Below, piece by piece: positions 1-8,541 of a DNA stretch of 35,905 nt. Source of the stretch: an uncultured Bacteroidales bacterium (lineage in GTDB: Bacteria > Bacteroidota > Bacteroidia > Bacteroidales > Muribaculaceae); NCBI GenBank assembly GCA_902796035.1, contig CADBNR010000039.1, positions 1-35,905 of the forward strand, given 5' to 3'. Positions within the stretch are counted from its first letter, which is position 1. Each line of letters starts with the position of its first letter. The notes below the pieces were generated by a model. The model had not been told where the DNA came from. It saw only the letters and a list, made by a program, of their open reading frames with translations, and did no database searches. The position numbers and the translations under genes are program-made.

Positions 1-83
1 CGCGAGGCTGCTCCCTCTGAGACCAAATAAATTACCTCGAAAATCCACCGCCCTGACGTTAACAAATTTTGTGGGATGGGGTC

Positions 84-1307
84 TTAGCCATTGCGTTCCT
101 TGATTTTTTCTATCTCGCGCCGGATGCGCGGAGGCAGATCCTTGCAATATTTGTGGCAGGCCATCTCCTTGCTGTACATGCGCGCTATGCAGTAGTTTAC
201 ATGCTCGCAGCCGCAGTTGTGGTTCTCCTCGCTCCGGCGCATCTTGTTCACAAAGTCAGGCTCGGTCAGCAACGCGCGGCCCATCTGCACGAAGTCGAAG
301 CCCTCGTCGTCCAGCACCTTGTTGGCGCCGTCGCGGTCCACCACGCCGCCCACATATATCAGCGGCAGCTTCAGTTCCTTGCGGAACAAACGGGCGTCGT
401 CCAGGAAATAGAGTTCCTTGAACGGCACCGTCGGTATCATGTACTTGCCCACCATCCTGACGCCATACTTCAGCCACAGCTGCTTCATATAGTATGTCAT
501 GGTGTATATGGGCATCTCGCCGCGCATCACATACATAGGCGCCTTGCTCACGAATCCGCCGGACAGCACCATTCCGTGCACACCGGCACGTTCTATCTCC
601 TTGGCCACGGTCAGGCAGTCGTCAATCTCCAGGCCTCCCTTGAAGCCGTCGCGCATGTTGGTCTTCACCACCACGCCCATGTCCGAGCCGGCATGTTTCA
701 TCACCTGCTCCAGACACATATTCATGAAGCGCATACGGTTCTGCAGCGAGCCTCCGAACCCGTCACGGCGGCGGTTGGTGTAAGGCGACAGGAACTGCGA
801 TATCAGGTACCCGTGTCCGGCATGTACCTCGACGCAGTCGAAGCCGGCGTCACGCGCTGTGTCCACGGCCTCGCCGAACTGACGTGCCAGCGTCACAAGC
901 TCGTCCTCGCGCAGACCGCGGCAGAATGTTGGGGAATATAGGTTGAATCCTGTGGAAGCGCCCACGGGCGTGCAGCCGGCCGTGGAACGGTGCGTCATGT
1001 TGCCGCAGTGTCCTATCTGGATGCTGGCCTTGGCCCCCTCGGCGTGGATGTCGTCGGTTATCTTACGCAGTTCCGGCACAATCTCGGGGCGCAGCCACAG
1101 CTGGGTCTTGAACGACAGCGCCGACCGGCAGATGCCGGCGTATGCCAGCGTGGTCATGCCTACGCCCCCACGTGCCACCGACACATGGTAGTCTCTGAGT
1201 TGCTGCGTCGGGCCGTTGTCGCGGCCCATGCCTTCGAACGCTGCGGACCGGATGGTACGGTTCCTCAGCTCCACCGGCCCAAGCCGGCCAGATGTGAAAA
1301 GTTTCAT
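84..1307 (-). CDS. Old Yellow Enzyme family NADH:flavin oxidoreductase, candidate 3-keto-steroid/bile-acid reductase
   Basis: The 407-residue product is a single-domain FMN-dependent TIM-barrel reductase. It begins with the usual GRLGPVELRNRTIRSA segment, carries the OYE signature HAGHGYLISQFLSPYTNRR followed by DGFGGS near residues 160-190, and has the late phosphate-binding segment VGGVVDRDGA with GRALLTEPDF. A Cys-rich tail (CGCEHVNYC, later CHKYC) resembles the 4Fe-4S region of 2,4-dienoyl-CoA reductases, but the second cysteine of the usual pattern appears replaced. The family reduces activated C=C bonds. The gene starts 2 bases after the stop of a 5-alpha-reductase-like gene, so the two are surely co-transcribed; that pairing suggests reduction of 3-oxo-delta-4 steroids or bile acids. 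The substrate is inference. The family call is firm. Confidence 0.9.
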   Translation of the reverse strand: MKLFTSGRLGPVELRNRTIRSAAFEGMGRDNGPTQQLRDYHVSVARGGVGMTTLAYAGICRSALSFKTQLWLRPEIVPELRKITDDIHAEGAKASIQIGHCGNMTHRSTAGCTPVGASTGFNLYSPTFCRGLREDELVTLARQFGEAVDTARDAGFDCVEVHAGHGYLISQFLSPYTNRRRDGFGGSLQNRMRFMNMCLEQVMKHAGSDMGVVVKTNMRDGFKGGLEIDDCLTVAKEIERAGVHGMVLSGGFVSKAPMYVMRGEMPIYTMTYYMKQLWLKYGVRMVGKYMIPTVPFKELYFLDDARLFRKELKLPLIYVGGVVDRDGANKVLDDEGFDFVQMGRALLTEPDFVNKMRRSEENHNCGCEHVNYCIARMYSKEMACHKYCKDLPPRIRREIEKIKERNG

Positions 1308-1309
1308 GA

Positions 1310-2089
1310 TCAGTATATGTACGGTATGATGTAGCGCCGCTTCAGGTTGCGGTACTCATCTCCGAATTCCTTAATGTATCTCTTATGCAGCGACACCGCT
1401 CTGGGCGCCAGGTTGGCGAACGTCCATATCGCGAACGTCTGTCCTCCAAGCGACCATGACAATATGGCATAGCCCGTCCACTCGGTCAGTTCTCCGAAAT
1501 AATTGGCGCCGGTCACATACTTGAACATACCGCCACGGGGGATGTAATGCTTTGTGTCGCCGGGCTTTCTGAGGTGCCGTATGATATAATCCGATGACAG
1601 GTTTATCCACATTCCCGCTAAGAATATCAGCGCGCCGAGGATGAACAGCGGGCTGTAGAGCCATGACACAGGATACGACCCTTCCGGGCTGACATAGAAG
1701 AACCATCCGCCTATCAGATAGCAGTTTATGGTGTTGAATATCATGCCCATCAGGATTATGACCCAGGGCATACGGTTCTTTCCTCTGATCAGCATCGGGA
1801 ATATGAACGAACGTTGGAAATAATGGAGTTCGAACAGCAGGGTCATCACCACAAGCGCCGGCTCTCCCCTGCGCGAGCTGCACAGCCACAGCAGCAGCAT
1901 CACTATGAAGGCCGGAGCCTCCATTATGACCCAGCCTGCCTTATTGTTGATGGCCGGTCCCCATTTCGATGTGTATGCCACGCCGTAGCCTGCCGTGATC
2001 CGGTGCAGACCTATGAACACCACCACGGCCATCGCGATCATCACCGCGCAGACCGTTTTGTAGAAATCGGGCTGAAATAGCGCATACAT
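1310..2089 (-). CDS. steroid 5-alpha-reductase family membrane enzyme
   Basis: The 259-residue, strongly hydrophobic protein has about six membrane segments and matches the 3-oxo-5-alpha-steroid 4-dehydrogenase family in length and in its C-terminal half: IPRGGMFKYVTGANYFGE, then ELTEWTGYAILSWS, then KRYIKEFGDEY and a basic terminus. Members use NADPH to reduce the delta-4 double bond of 3-oxo steroids or related enoyl lipids. It is the first gene of a two-gene operon with the flavin reductase downstream. The start codon lies only four bases after a promoter -7 box, so the mRNA may be leaderless. The true substrate cannot be read from sequence; bile acids, dietary sterols or a fatty enoyl compound are all possible. 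Confidence 0.87.
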   Translation of the reverse strand: MYALFQPDFYKTVCAVMIAMAVVVFIGLHRITAGYGVAYTSKWGPAINNKAGWVIMEAPAFIVMLLLWLCSSRRGEPALVVMTLLFELHYFQRSFIFPMLIRGKNRMPWVIILMGMIFNTINCYLIGGWFFYVSPEGSYPVSWLYSPLFILGALIFLAGMWINLSSDYIIRHLRKPGDTKHYIPRGGMFKYVTGANYFGELTEWTGYAILSWSLGGQTFAIWTFANLAPRAVSLHKRYIKEFGDEYRNLKRRYIIPYIY

Positions 2090-2093
2090 ACCA

Positions 2094-2124
2094 CAAAGTT
2101 AATTTAAAATACTTTAACGGCCAA
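2094..2124 (-). promoter_or_regulatory. Bacteroidota-type promoter for the reductase pair
   Basis: On the minus strand TAACTTTG (2101-2094) fits the TAnnTTTG -7 box, with a TTG -33 element at 2124-2122 and a 20-base spacer. The box is separated from the ATG at 2089 by only TGGT, so transcription should begin at or within a base or two of the start codon. Confidence 0.6.
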
Positions 2125-2172
2125 AAAATTCGTCATTTTTCGGCACAGATTGTTCCATTTGACACATTTTTG

Positions 2173-5100
2173 TCACAACAAGGGAGCCATTGCACCGCGC
2201 AGCCGTTTAGGCAGCTTCCCGCGGTACCGCTGCCATGCCGCCTTGCGGATTTCGGTGCGACGGATGTTGTACCCTCCGCGGGCGCGCAGCTCGGTGGCGC
2301 ATGGATCCGTCAGATGCCGCGACAGTTCCAGCTGAAGGCGTCCTAATTCATGACGCGTGTCCATCACGCTGTCACCGTCGGCCACAAATGGATATGACAG
2401 CGGATTGTCGCCCATCAGTATGTCGGCCTTATACAGCGCCCGGTAAGCCTCCCTGTATTTCCCTTCAGTCATCAGGCTACGGGCCGCCTTTATCAGTGCC
2501 GCGCGCATCTGCCCCACCATCCGGGCCGGGGCCGCGTCCATATACACCTTACGGTCAAGTGCATTCGGAGCCTTCGTCACGTTCACTCCGCGCATCAGCT
2601 CGTCATGACCCGCCGTTCCGGTCATCCGTCCGTAGCGTTCGGCCATCAGCGACAGCGTCAGCATCGCGCTGTCCAGGTGCAGACGCGCCGGCGCCTTGGC
2701 GGCCGAGAACCAGTATATCGGCCTGTCGCCGGCATTGGCGAGCATGTCGAACATTATGAGCTGCGCAAAACGGACGTTGCGCCCCGCACCGGTTTCCGAA
2801 AGTTTTCTCATGTCAAACACTGTGCCGCGATCCATTCCGGGCACACGCATCAGCGCATACCGGGCCGGGAACTCAGGTACTGATCCTGCCTCTCCTGAAT
2901 CCTTAAGCCGTTGCAGCTGTTCGTGTGCGGCCAAGGTATCTCCGTTGTCACTTATCCGCACCTGTGTGAATGCGTCATAGATTATGTCCTCGCGTTTCAG
3001 GGTAGTGTTCACAGGTTTCGATTCACGCCACTGACGCATCATATTTGCCGCATAGCCCGGCAGCCCGAGATAAGACAGGTTCACCACGCGTACGTCCCGG
3101 CGCACTCCCTCCACCTCCTGCGCGTACCATAACGGGAACGTGAAGTTGTCGCCGTCCACGAATATCACGGCATCCCTGTCGAGCGATTCCAGTGTGGTGC
3201 GGGCTATCGTGGCGGCGGCGCGGCGTCCGCTGCGGTCGTGGTCGTCCCAGTTCTCGGTGCACATCCACGCCGGCACCATAAGGGTCAGCGCAAAGGCCCA
3301 GGGCGTCCTGAACATCCGCGCCACCCACAGTGAGCCGTATCCGATCCATATCGCGTACGCCCAGAACGAACCTAAGAATGAATAGTCGCGCTCCCTCGGC
3401 TCGCCGGGACTCTGGTTAAGGTAGATCACTATGGCAATGCCCGTCATCACGAACAGCAACGACGACACGGCCGCAACCTGCCGTCCGCGGTGTCCCGAAC
3501 GCAACAGCCATATCAGGCCTATGATGCCAAGCAGCAACGGGATGCCGAAATATCGGTTGCGTCCCGGATTGGCGGCACCGGCCTCGGCCGGCAGGTAGTC
3601 CTCGGCACCGAGCATCGCATTGTCTATCGGGGCGATTCCGAATATGAAATTGCCGTGCTGCACCTCGCCCTGCGAGGGTATGTCGTTCTGACGGCCCGCG
3701 AAGTTCCACATCAGATAGCGGAAGTACATGTATCCTATCTGATATGTGCCCAACATGCGCAGATGCTGCGCGACGGTAGGTTTGTACGATGTCTTGCGTA
3801 CCCTCTTGCCCGACGCGTCCATCATGACCACGGGGTTGCCGAGCGTGTCAAGTGCTTCCGACACTTCCACCCGCCGCATGGTCGAGGTGTTCATCCCCGC
3901 CCAGTCGGCAAACGACGCAAGGTCCACCGGATTGCGGCTCGTGATGCGCGGCAGGAAGCTGTTCAGCTCGGGCGTATAGATGTTTTTCAGCGCATATCCC
4001 TTGACGATATATCCGGACTTGCCGGACGCGATAAGCCGTGCGTTGGCCGCAGAATCTTCAGGCAGGAGCCTGCCGCGCGTCGTGTTCATACGCGCGCCCG
4101 GCTCGTAGGGCATCAAAAGTTTATGTTTCTTCTCGACGGCATATTTCACATACTCCGGACGTGTGGCTCCGGGCTTCCATTCCTCCTGAAACAGAGGCTT
4201 GCTGTAAGGCGTATATCCATAGAAAAGCGGTGCCGCGCCATATTGCTCGCGGGCCTGATACCGCGCGAACGAGAATGGTTCGCCGGGCATCGCGGAGTTG
4301 GCCGGCGACGGTATGCCGCCGCGTATCGGCACCAACGCGTATGCACCATACCCTATCAGGAACAGGCTGGCCATCCAGAAGGCAAGGTTGAAGCGGCGTA
4401 AGCCCGTTTTTAGTGTCACGGCCATGCCTGCCACTATCAAAACGCCGAGCAACAGCACGAACGCCACCACACCTGACAGCATCGGCATACCGAGCCTGTT
4501 CACAAACAGCAGTTCGAGCCATGCGGCGGCCGAGATACTTTTGGGCATTATCACTATCAGTATCAGTCCGACGCACAGCGCGCCGAGCACAACAATCAGC
4601 AACAACTTCCAAAAACTGCGGATGCCGCGCCTCATGCCCCATATCAGGGCCAATGCGGGAATCGCCAACAGATTCAGCTGATGCACGCCGATGCTGAGTC
4701 CGAACACATAGGCCAACAACACCAACAGCCGGTTGGCGGCGAGATTGTCTTTGGTGAACATCCATTTCACCATCAGCCATACGGTAAGTGCCGTGAAGAA
4801 TATCGACATGGCGTACACTTCGGCTTCCACGGCCGAGTACCATGTGGAATCGCACCATCCGAAGCACAGCGCACCCACCGCAGCCGTGCCGGCGGCTCCC
4901 CATACAGGACGTACACCCGACTCTTTCCGCCGCCTCAGCAGCCACAGCGTCACCTTATACAGCACCGAGGCCAGCAACATCCCGGCCATGGCGGTGAACA
5001 GCCCGCTGGACAGGTTCACGGCGTATGCGGCATGTTCCGGTCCGGACAGCAGCGTCACTATATGCTCCGCCAGCATCCACACCGGATTGCCGGGAGGATG

Positions 5101-5265
5101 CCCTATCTCCAGCAGATATGCCGCCGACACATACTCCGGGCAGTCCCAATAGCTGACGCTGTCGGAAGTGGTGAGCCAATACGTGGCGAGCAGCAGCGCG
5201 AACACCACGCCGCACACCCATCGGTGCATACGTCTTTCTATAATGGATTCAGAGCCCATCGACAA
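2173..5265 (-). CDS. DUF2723 (TMEM260-like) GT-C family membrane glycosyltransferase
   Basis: The 1030-residue protein opens with a membrane segment (about 15-32) and then the acidic first-loop motif SYWDCPEYVSAAYLLEIGHP (Asp41, Glu44) with GNPVW, the hallmark of DUF2723. About ten to twelve hydrophobic segments follow up to roughly residue 660, then a soluble C-terminal part. The family is related to human TMEM260, a protein O-mannosyltransferase, and to lipid-linked sugar transferases of the GT-C fold, so transfer of a sugar to a protein or glycan at the periplasmic face is expected. Its start overlaps the end of the upstream GT4 gene by 17 bases; Met3 and Met13 are alternative starts. The linked GT4 enzyme may build its donor or act on the same glycan. 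The exact reaction is unknown. Confidence 0.85.
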   Translation of the reverse strand: MSMGSESIIERRMHRWVCGVVFALLLATYWLTTSDSVSYWDCPEYVSAAYLLEIGHPPGNPVWMLAEHIVTLLSGPEHAAYAVNLSSGLFTAMAGMLLASVLYKVTLWLLRRRKESGVRPVWGAAGTAAVGALCFGWCDSTWYSAVEAEVYAMSIFFTALTVWLMVKWMFTKDNLAANRLLVLLAYVFGLSIGVHQLNLLAIPALALIWGMRRGIRSFWKLLLIVVLGALCVGLILIVIMPKSISAAAWLELLFVNRLGMPMLSGVVAFVLLLGVLIVAGMAVTLKTGLRRFNLAFWMASLFLIGYGAYALVPIRGGIPSPANSAMPGEPFSFARYQAREQYGAAPLFYGYTPYSKPLFQEEWKPGATRPEYVKYAVEKKHKLLMPYEPGARMNTTRGRLLPEDSAANARLIASGKSGYIVKGYALKNIYTPELNSFLPRITSRNPVDLASFADWAGMNTSTMRRVEVSEALDTLGNPVVMMDASGKRVRKTSYKPTVAQHLRMLGTYQIGYMYFRYLMWNFAGRQNDIPSQGEVQHGNFIFGIAPIDNAMLGAEDYLPAEAGAANPGRNRYFGIPLLLGIIGLIWLLRSGHRGRQVAAVSSLLFVMTGIAIVIYLNQSPGEPRERDYSFLGSFWAYAIWIGYGSLWVARMFRTPWAFALTLMVPAWMCTENWDDHDRSGRRAAATIARTTLESLDRDAVIFVDGDNFTFPLWYAQEVEGVRRDVRVVNLSYLGLPGYAANMMRQWRESKPVNTTLKREDIIYDAFTQVRISDNGDTLAAHEQLQRLKDSGEAGSVPEFPARYALMRVPGMDRGTVFDMRKLSETGAGRNVRFAQLIMFDMLANAGDRPIYWFSAAKAPARLHLDSAMLTLSLMAERYGRMTGTAGHDELMRGVNVTKAPNALDRKVYMDAAPARMVGQMRAALIKAARSLMTEGKYREAYRALYKADILMGDNPLSYPFVADGDSVMDTRHELGRLQLELSRHLTDPCATELRARGGYNIRRTEIRKAAWQRYRGKLPKRLRGAMAPLL

Positions 5266-6361
5266 ATTTACTGTATATACGGTCCAGTTCGGCTATGAAC
5301 TTATTCCAGTCCTGGTTTTCCTCATATCGCCGGCGTGATGCAGTCCCCATCTCGAGTCGCAACTGCGGGTCTTCGGCCAGCCGCTGCATTGCGTCGGCCA
5401 GTCGCGACGAGTCGTTAGGCGGCGCGAATATGGCCGTCACGCCATCGGTCAGGTATTCCGACTGTGCGCCGTTGGGCACGCACACCTGCGGCCGTGCACA
5501 CGCCATGTACCGCAGACTCTCCAGCCCGAAGGCCTCGCGCCGCACCGACGGCTGGACGCCGAAATGGCTTTCGCCTATCAGCAGCAGTATGTCGCCCGGG
5601 GGTATGATCCAGTCAATCTTGTCCATCACACCTCGGGTAATGGCGCGGCGCCGCAGGTCGTCGATATAATCCGGGTCGCCGTATCCGGCTATGCGCAGGC
5701 GCAGCTTTACCCCGCGCCGGGTCAGCACCGACAGTGCGTCTATCACGTTCTCCAGGCCCTTGCCTTCCACGATGGTGCCGTGGCACAAAGCCGTGACGGG
5801 ACCGCGCGGGGGTTCGACCGACGGATTCACGTCGTCGAGGTTCACGCTGTCGTGCAGCATATACATGCGCTCGGCCGGTATGGGCACACGGTTGTCGCGC
5901 CATGTGGACAGAAACGTGTCCTTGGCCGTCTGCGATACGAAGATATGAGCGTTGATTTTATTGTACAGACGTCGGGACAGCCATGTATCGCGACCCGGCG
6001 CCACCGTGTGGCACGTGGCCACCACCAATATGTCGGGGCGGCACACCAATCGCTTGGCCACCAGCACGGTGAAGGCGTCGCAATACCGGTGCACATGCAC
6101 TATCGTTCCTTTGGCGCATTCCTTCAGCATTCGGCCCATGCCCCAGATGGAGCCCATGTCAGTGTATCCTCCGAACAGGATGTGACGCAGCGGTATGCCG
6201 CAGGCGGCGAAGTGGGAATCTACGGCCTTCGCGTCGCGGGTCACGGCCGTCACGGCCCACCCCAACGTGTGATAATGACTGCAGATGTCGAGCGCATACT
6301 GCTCGACACCTCCCCATTTCGTCGATGAGACGATATGTATCAGCTGTCGTTTCGTTTCTAT
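5249..6361 (-). CDS. GT4 family glycosyltransferase with no canonical start codon
   Basis: The frame encodes a GT-B fold glycosyltransferase: an N-terminal Rossmann half with the motif HIVSSTKWGGVEQYALDIC, then ALCHGTIVEGKGLENVIDAL, and a C-terminal donor half with VRREAFGLESLRYMACARPQ and a final Tyr-rich helix. The first ATG/GTG/TTG codon is TTG at 6265, but it would remove the conserved KWGGVEQY acceptor-site segment, which is plainly coded upstream. Between the frame stop at 6365-6367 and that segment only ATA (6361-6359) and CTG (6343-6341) are plausible starts; ATA gives 370 residues and is used here. The gene follows the stop of the upstream dehydrogenase by a few bases and is probably translated by coupling. 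Retaining transfer from a nucleotide sugar is typical of the family; the sugar is unknown. Confidence 0.8.
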   Translation of the reverse strand: METKRQLIHIVSSTKWGGVEQYALDICSHYHTLGWAVTAVTRDAKAVDSHFAACGIPLRHILFGGYTDMGSIWGMGRMLKECAKGTIVHVHRYCDAFTVLVAKRLVCRPDILVVATCHTVAPGRDTWLSRRLYNKINAHIFVSQTAKDTFLSTWRDNRVPIPAERMYMLHDSVNLDDVNPSVEPPRGPVTALCHGTIVEGKGLENVIDALSVLTRRGVKLRLRIAGYGDPDYIDDLRRRAITRGVMDKIDWIIPPGDILLLIGESHFGVQPSVRREAFGLESLRYMACARPQVCVPNGAQSEYLTDGVTAIFAPPNDSSRLADAMQRLAEDPQLRLEMGTASRRRYEENQDWNKFIAELDRIYSKFVDGL

Positions 6362-6367
6362 CTGCTA

Positions 6368-7486
6368 TCAGTTGGTTGTAGAGAGCATCACCCGGATGTC
6401 CACGCTGGGCATCGCCGTGTAGGACCCTATCAGTTTGTCCACCAGTTTGCCCCGGTATGTCACCATGCCGTTCTGCACACCGGCCGTAGTGGCCACCATG
6501 CCGTCCAGACCCTCCTTGATCTTCATCTCCTCGAAGAAATTGATCAGAGGATTCGATATGGCCATGGCCACCGTCCGCGGCACGGACACCGAAGGATGCA
6601 TCTCGTTCAGGTCCAGGACATACACGTTGTCCTTAAGCTGCGACGACAGCACCTGGGGAAACTTGAACTCGAGCGTGGTGCTGCCCAGTATTATCACATC
6701 GGCGGTCTTGACACGGTTGGCGAGCACCCTGGGATGTATCGCCACCAGCTCCACCTGCGGCATCAGGCTGGGACGGATGGTTTCAAGAGCCGACACATCG
6801 TTGTCCATTATCACGCACTTCGCGCCGTTGGCCGCGGCTGCGTTCGCGGCGTGCACACACGCGCTGCTGGAGCCTATCACCATCACCTCGCAGGGATTCA
6901 GACCGGCCACGCCGGCCAGAAGCACACCCTTGCCGCCGCCTAAGTAGCTCAGCGCCTCCTCGGCATACATCACGGCCACGCGGCCGTCTATCTCGTCAAG
7001 GATATTGGCGAAAATCGGTATGTCGTGATGGGAATACATATTGTCCAGACATCCGGTGTCTATGTGCTGCGACAGCAACGCCTTGATGGTCGTCGGCTCG
7101 AACAGGTCGTGGCCCATCATGCACAACAGGGCCGCGCCCTTGATCATTTTCCTGACGTCCTTGGCACGCAGGGGCATGAACGACAGCACGACCGGTTGCT
7201 TCAGAGCCTCGTCGCGGGTCACTATCTTCACGCCATACTCCGCGTACGCGTCGTCGCTGAAGCTGATGTCCACGCCGGCTCCCGCCTCCATCGACACCTG
7301 TATGCCCGACGACGTCAGCATGCCGCAGGCTTCGGGAGTAAGCAACAGCCGCGTCTCGTCCGAGTCCGCGTAGTTGCCTACCATTCCTACATTGATTCGC
7401 GAACGCGATCCTTTTTCAACCTGTTCTTCAAGTTGCGGCTCAAGCGCCGTGCAGGCACCGTCGTTCCCATTATTTGTCGTGCTCAT
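6368..7486 (-). CDS. alanine dehydrogenase/PNT family oxidoreductase, divergent
   Basis: The 372-residue protein spans both domains of the alanine dehydrogenase / transhydrogenase alpha family. The N-terminal domain keeps the Arg of the substrate site in ETRLLLTPE and a His in CMMGHDLFE; the central segment SYLGGGKGVLLAGVAG is typical. However, the NAD-binding glycine cluster is replaced by VIGSSSACVHAANA (about 203-216) where the family has GGGVVG, and the lysine expected in the KVKEP segment is absent (VVLSFMPLRAK). Alanine to pyruvate oxidation is thus a family guess only. It heads an operon with the GT4 and DUF2723 genes and has its own promoter about 65 bases upstream. The first 28 residues are a low-complexity extension. 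Confidence 0.8.
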   Translation of the reverse strand: MSTTNNGNDGACTALEPQLEEQVEKGSRSRINVGMVGNYADSDETRLLLTPEACGMLTSSGIQVSMEAGAGVDISFSDDAYAEYGVKIVTRDEALKQPVVLSFMPLRAKDVRKMIKGAALLCMMGHDLFEPTTIKALLSQHIDTGCLDNMYSHHDIPIFANILDEIDGRVAVMYAEEALSYLGGGKGVLLAGVAGLNPCEVMVIGSSSACVHAANAAAANGAKCVIMDNDVSALETIRPSLMPQVELVAIHPRVLANRVKTADVIILGSTTLEFKFPQVLSSQLKDNVYVLDLNEMHPSVSVPRTVAMAISNPLINFFEEMKIKEGLDGMVATTAGVQNGMVTYRGKLVDKLIGSYTAMPSVDIRVMLSTTN

Positions 7487-7558
7487 GTCTTTCAGTCTTT
7501 AGGGCTTTTCTTTAAGGCATTCCCATAAGCCTCGTCGTGTTAAGGCTTAGTACGGGAG

Positions 7559-7590
7559 CAAAATTAATATTTTTAATCGTCACTTGCAAA
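7559..7590 (-). promoter_or_regulatory. Bacteroidota-type promoter of the dehydrogenase-GT4-DUF2723 operon
   Basis: On the minus strand TAATTTTG (7566-7559) is a -7 box and TTTG (7590-7587) is a -33 element, with 20 bases between them. The predicted start is near 7553, leaving a leader of about 65 bases before the ATG at 7486. It lies in the 135-base gap after aroK. Confidence 0.6.
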
Positions 7591-7621
7591 CGCACGTTCA
7601 AATTGCCGTCGCTACATATTG

Positions 7622-8152
7622 TCATATCTGATACATTTCCAGGAAGCGGGCTACGGTGTTGTCGATCTCGCGGCGGTTCTCCAGCTCGTCGCCGTTGAAA
7701 CGGATTCGGGCCTGAGAATAGAATTGCCGCCGTCCGGCCAGACCGGCATTCACGGCCTCCAACAGCTCCTCGGGTTTCTTGTCGGCCATAAGCGGACGCC
7801 GCACGCGGTTGATTACAAGCCGTTGCACTATACGTTCGGGGGTAGCTTCGAGCCATACCGTCACGCCGCGCTCGTTCATCTTGGCCATGTTGTCGTTGAA
7901 GCAGGGCGTTCCGCCGCCACATGCCACCACCACATCCTCCATATAGGAAATCTCGTCAAGCATACGGCTCTCTATCTCGCGGAAGCCGGCCTCGCCCCGC
8001 TCGGCGAACAGTTCCTTGATGGTCTTGCGGTAACGCTGCTCTATACGGAAGTCCATGTCTATGAATTCGCGGTCTAAAGCACGGGCCAGCGCGCGGCCCA
8101 ACGTAGTCTTGCCACATGCCATATATCCGAGTATGAATACAGGAGGTTTCAT
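7622..8152 (-). CDS. aroK: shikimate kinase
   Basis: This 176-residue P-loop kinase phosphorylates shikimate with ATP in the fifth step of the chorismate pathway, in the cytoplasm. The Walker A loop is GYMACGKT (9-16), the shikimate-binding Asp lies in FIDMDFRIE, the GxxxFRExE element is RGEAGFREIESRML, and the substrate loop is ACGGGTPCFND near residue 80. The lid Arg is in RRPLM. The length is normal for the family. The start codon overlaps the stop of the DUF2752 gene by four bases, so it is translated as the last gene of a CD225-DUF2752-aroK chain, an unusual place for a biosynthetic gene. Confidence 0.95.
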   Translation of the reverse strand: MKPPVFILGYMACGKTTLGRALARALDREFIDMDFRIEQRYRKTIKELFAERGEAGFREIESRMLDEISYMEDVVVACGGGTPCFNDNMAKMNERGVTVWLEATPERIVQRLVINRVRRPLMADKKPEELLEAVNAGLAGRRQFYSQARIRFNGDELENRREIDNTVARFLEMYQI

Positions 8153-8541
8153 ATAAATATCTTGTCAGAGTTGCTTATTATAAACCATATCACAATCGCC
8201 ACTGACACCGCTATAATGACAGGCACGGAATTGAGCCGCGCATACAGCCTCGGCATGCGCGTACGGTTGAATTCGGCGAACGCCCAAAGTGCCATCAGCG
8301 GGAGCAGACATACCACCAAGGCGTTATAGTTCCAGGCATCGGCCACACGACCGTGAAGCAGGGCGTGTATGGCGCGTTGCGAGCCGCATCCGGGGCAGTT
8401 CCAGCCCGTCAGGGCATGAAACATACACTTGGGCATCCACGGCAACTCGGGATCGAATATAGTGTAAAACAAAACAATGACCGTGACTCCCGCAATGAGA
8501 GCCACAGTCAGTATGTTGCGCGATTTCCCGGGACTGCGCAT
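8149..8541 (-). CDS. DUF2752 small membrane protein
   Basis: The 130-residue protein has an N-terminal membrane segment (about 10-28), then the DUF2752 motif TGWNCPGCGSQRAIHALLHG with its paired cysteines (49 and 52), and two further membrane segments near 74-90 and 106-122. Function is unknown; the family often lies beside CD225 or TM2 domain genes in Bacteroidota. The ATG at 8541 shares one base with the stop of the CD225 gene (TGATG), a classic coupling arrangement, and fixes the start even though the frame stays open upstream through the neighbour. The downstream end overlaps aroK by four bases. Confidence 0.85.
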   Translation of the reverse strand: MRSPGKSRNILTVALIAGVTVIVLFYTIFDPELPWMPKCMFHALTGWNCPGCGSQRAIHALLHGRVADAWNYNALVVCLLPLMALWAFAEFNRTRMPRLYARLNSVPVIIAVSVAIVIWFIISNSDKIFI

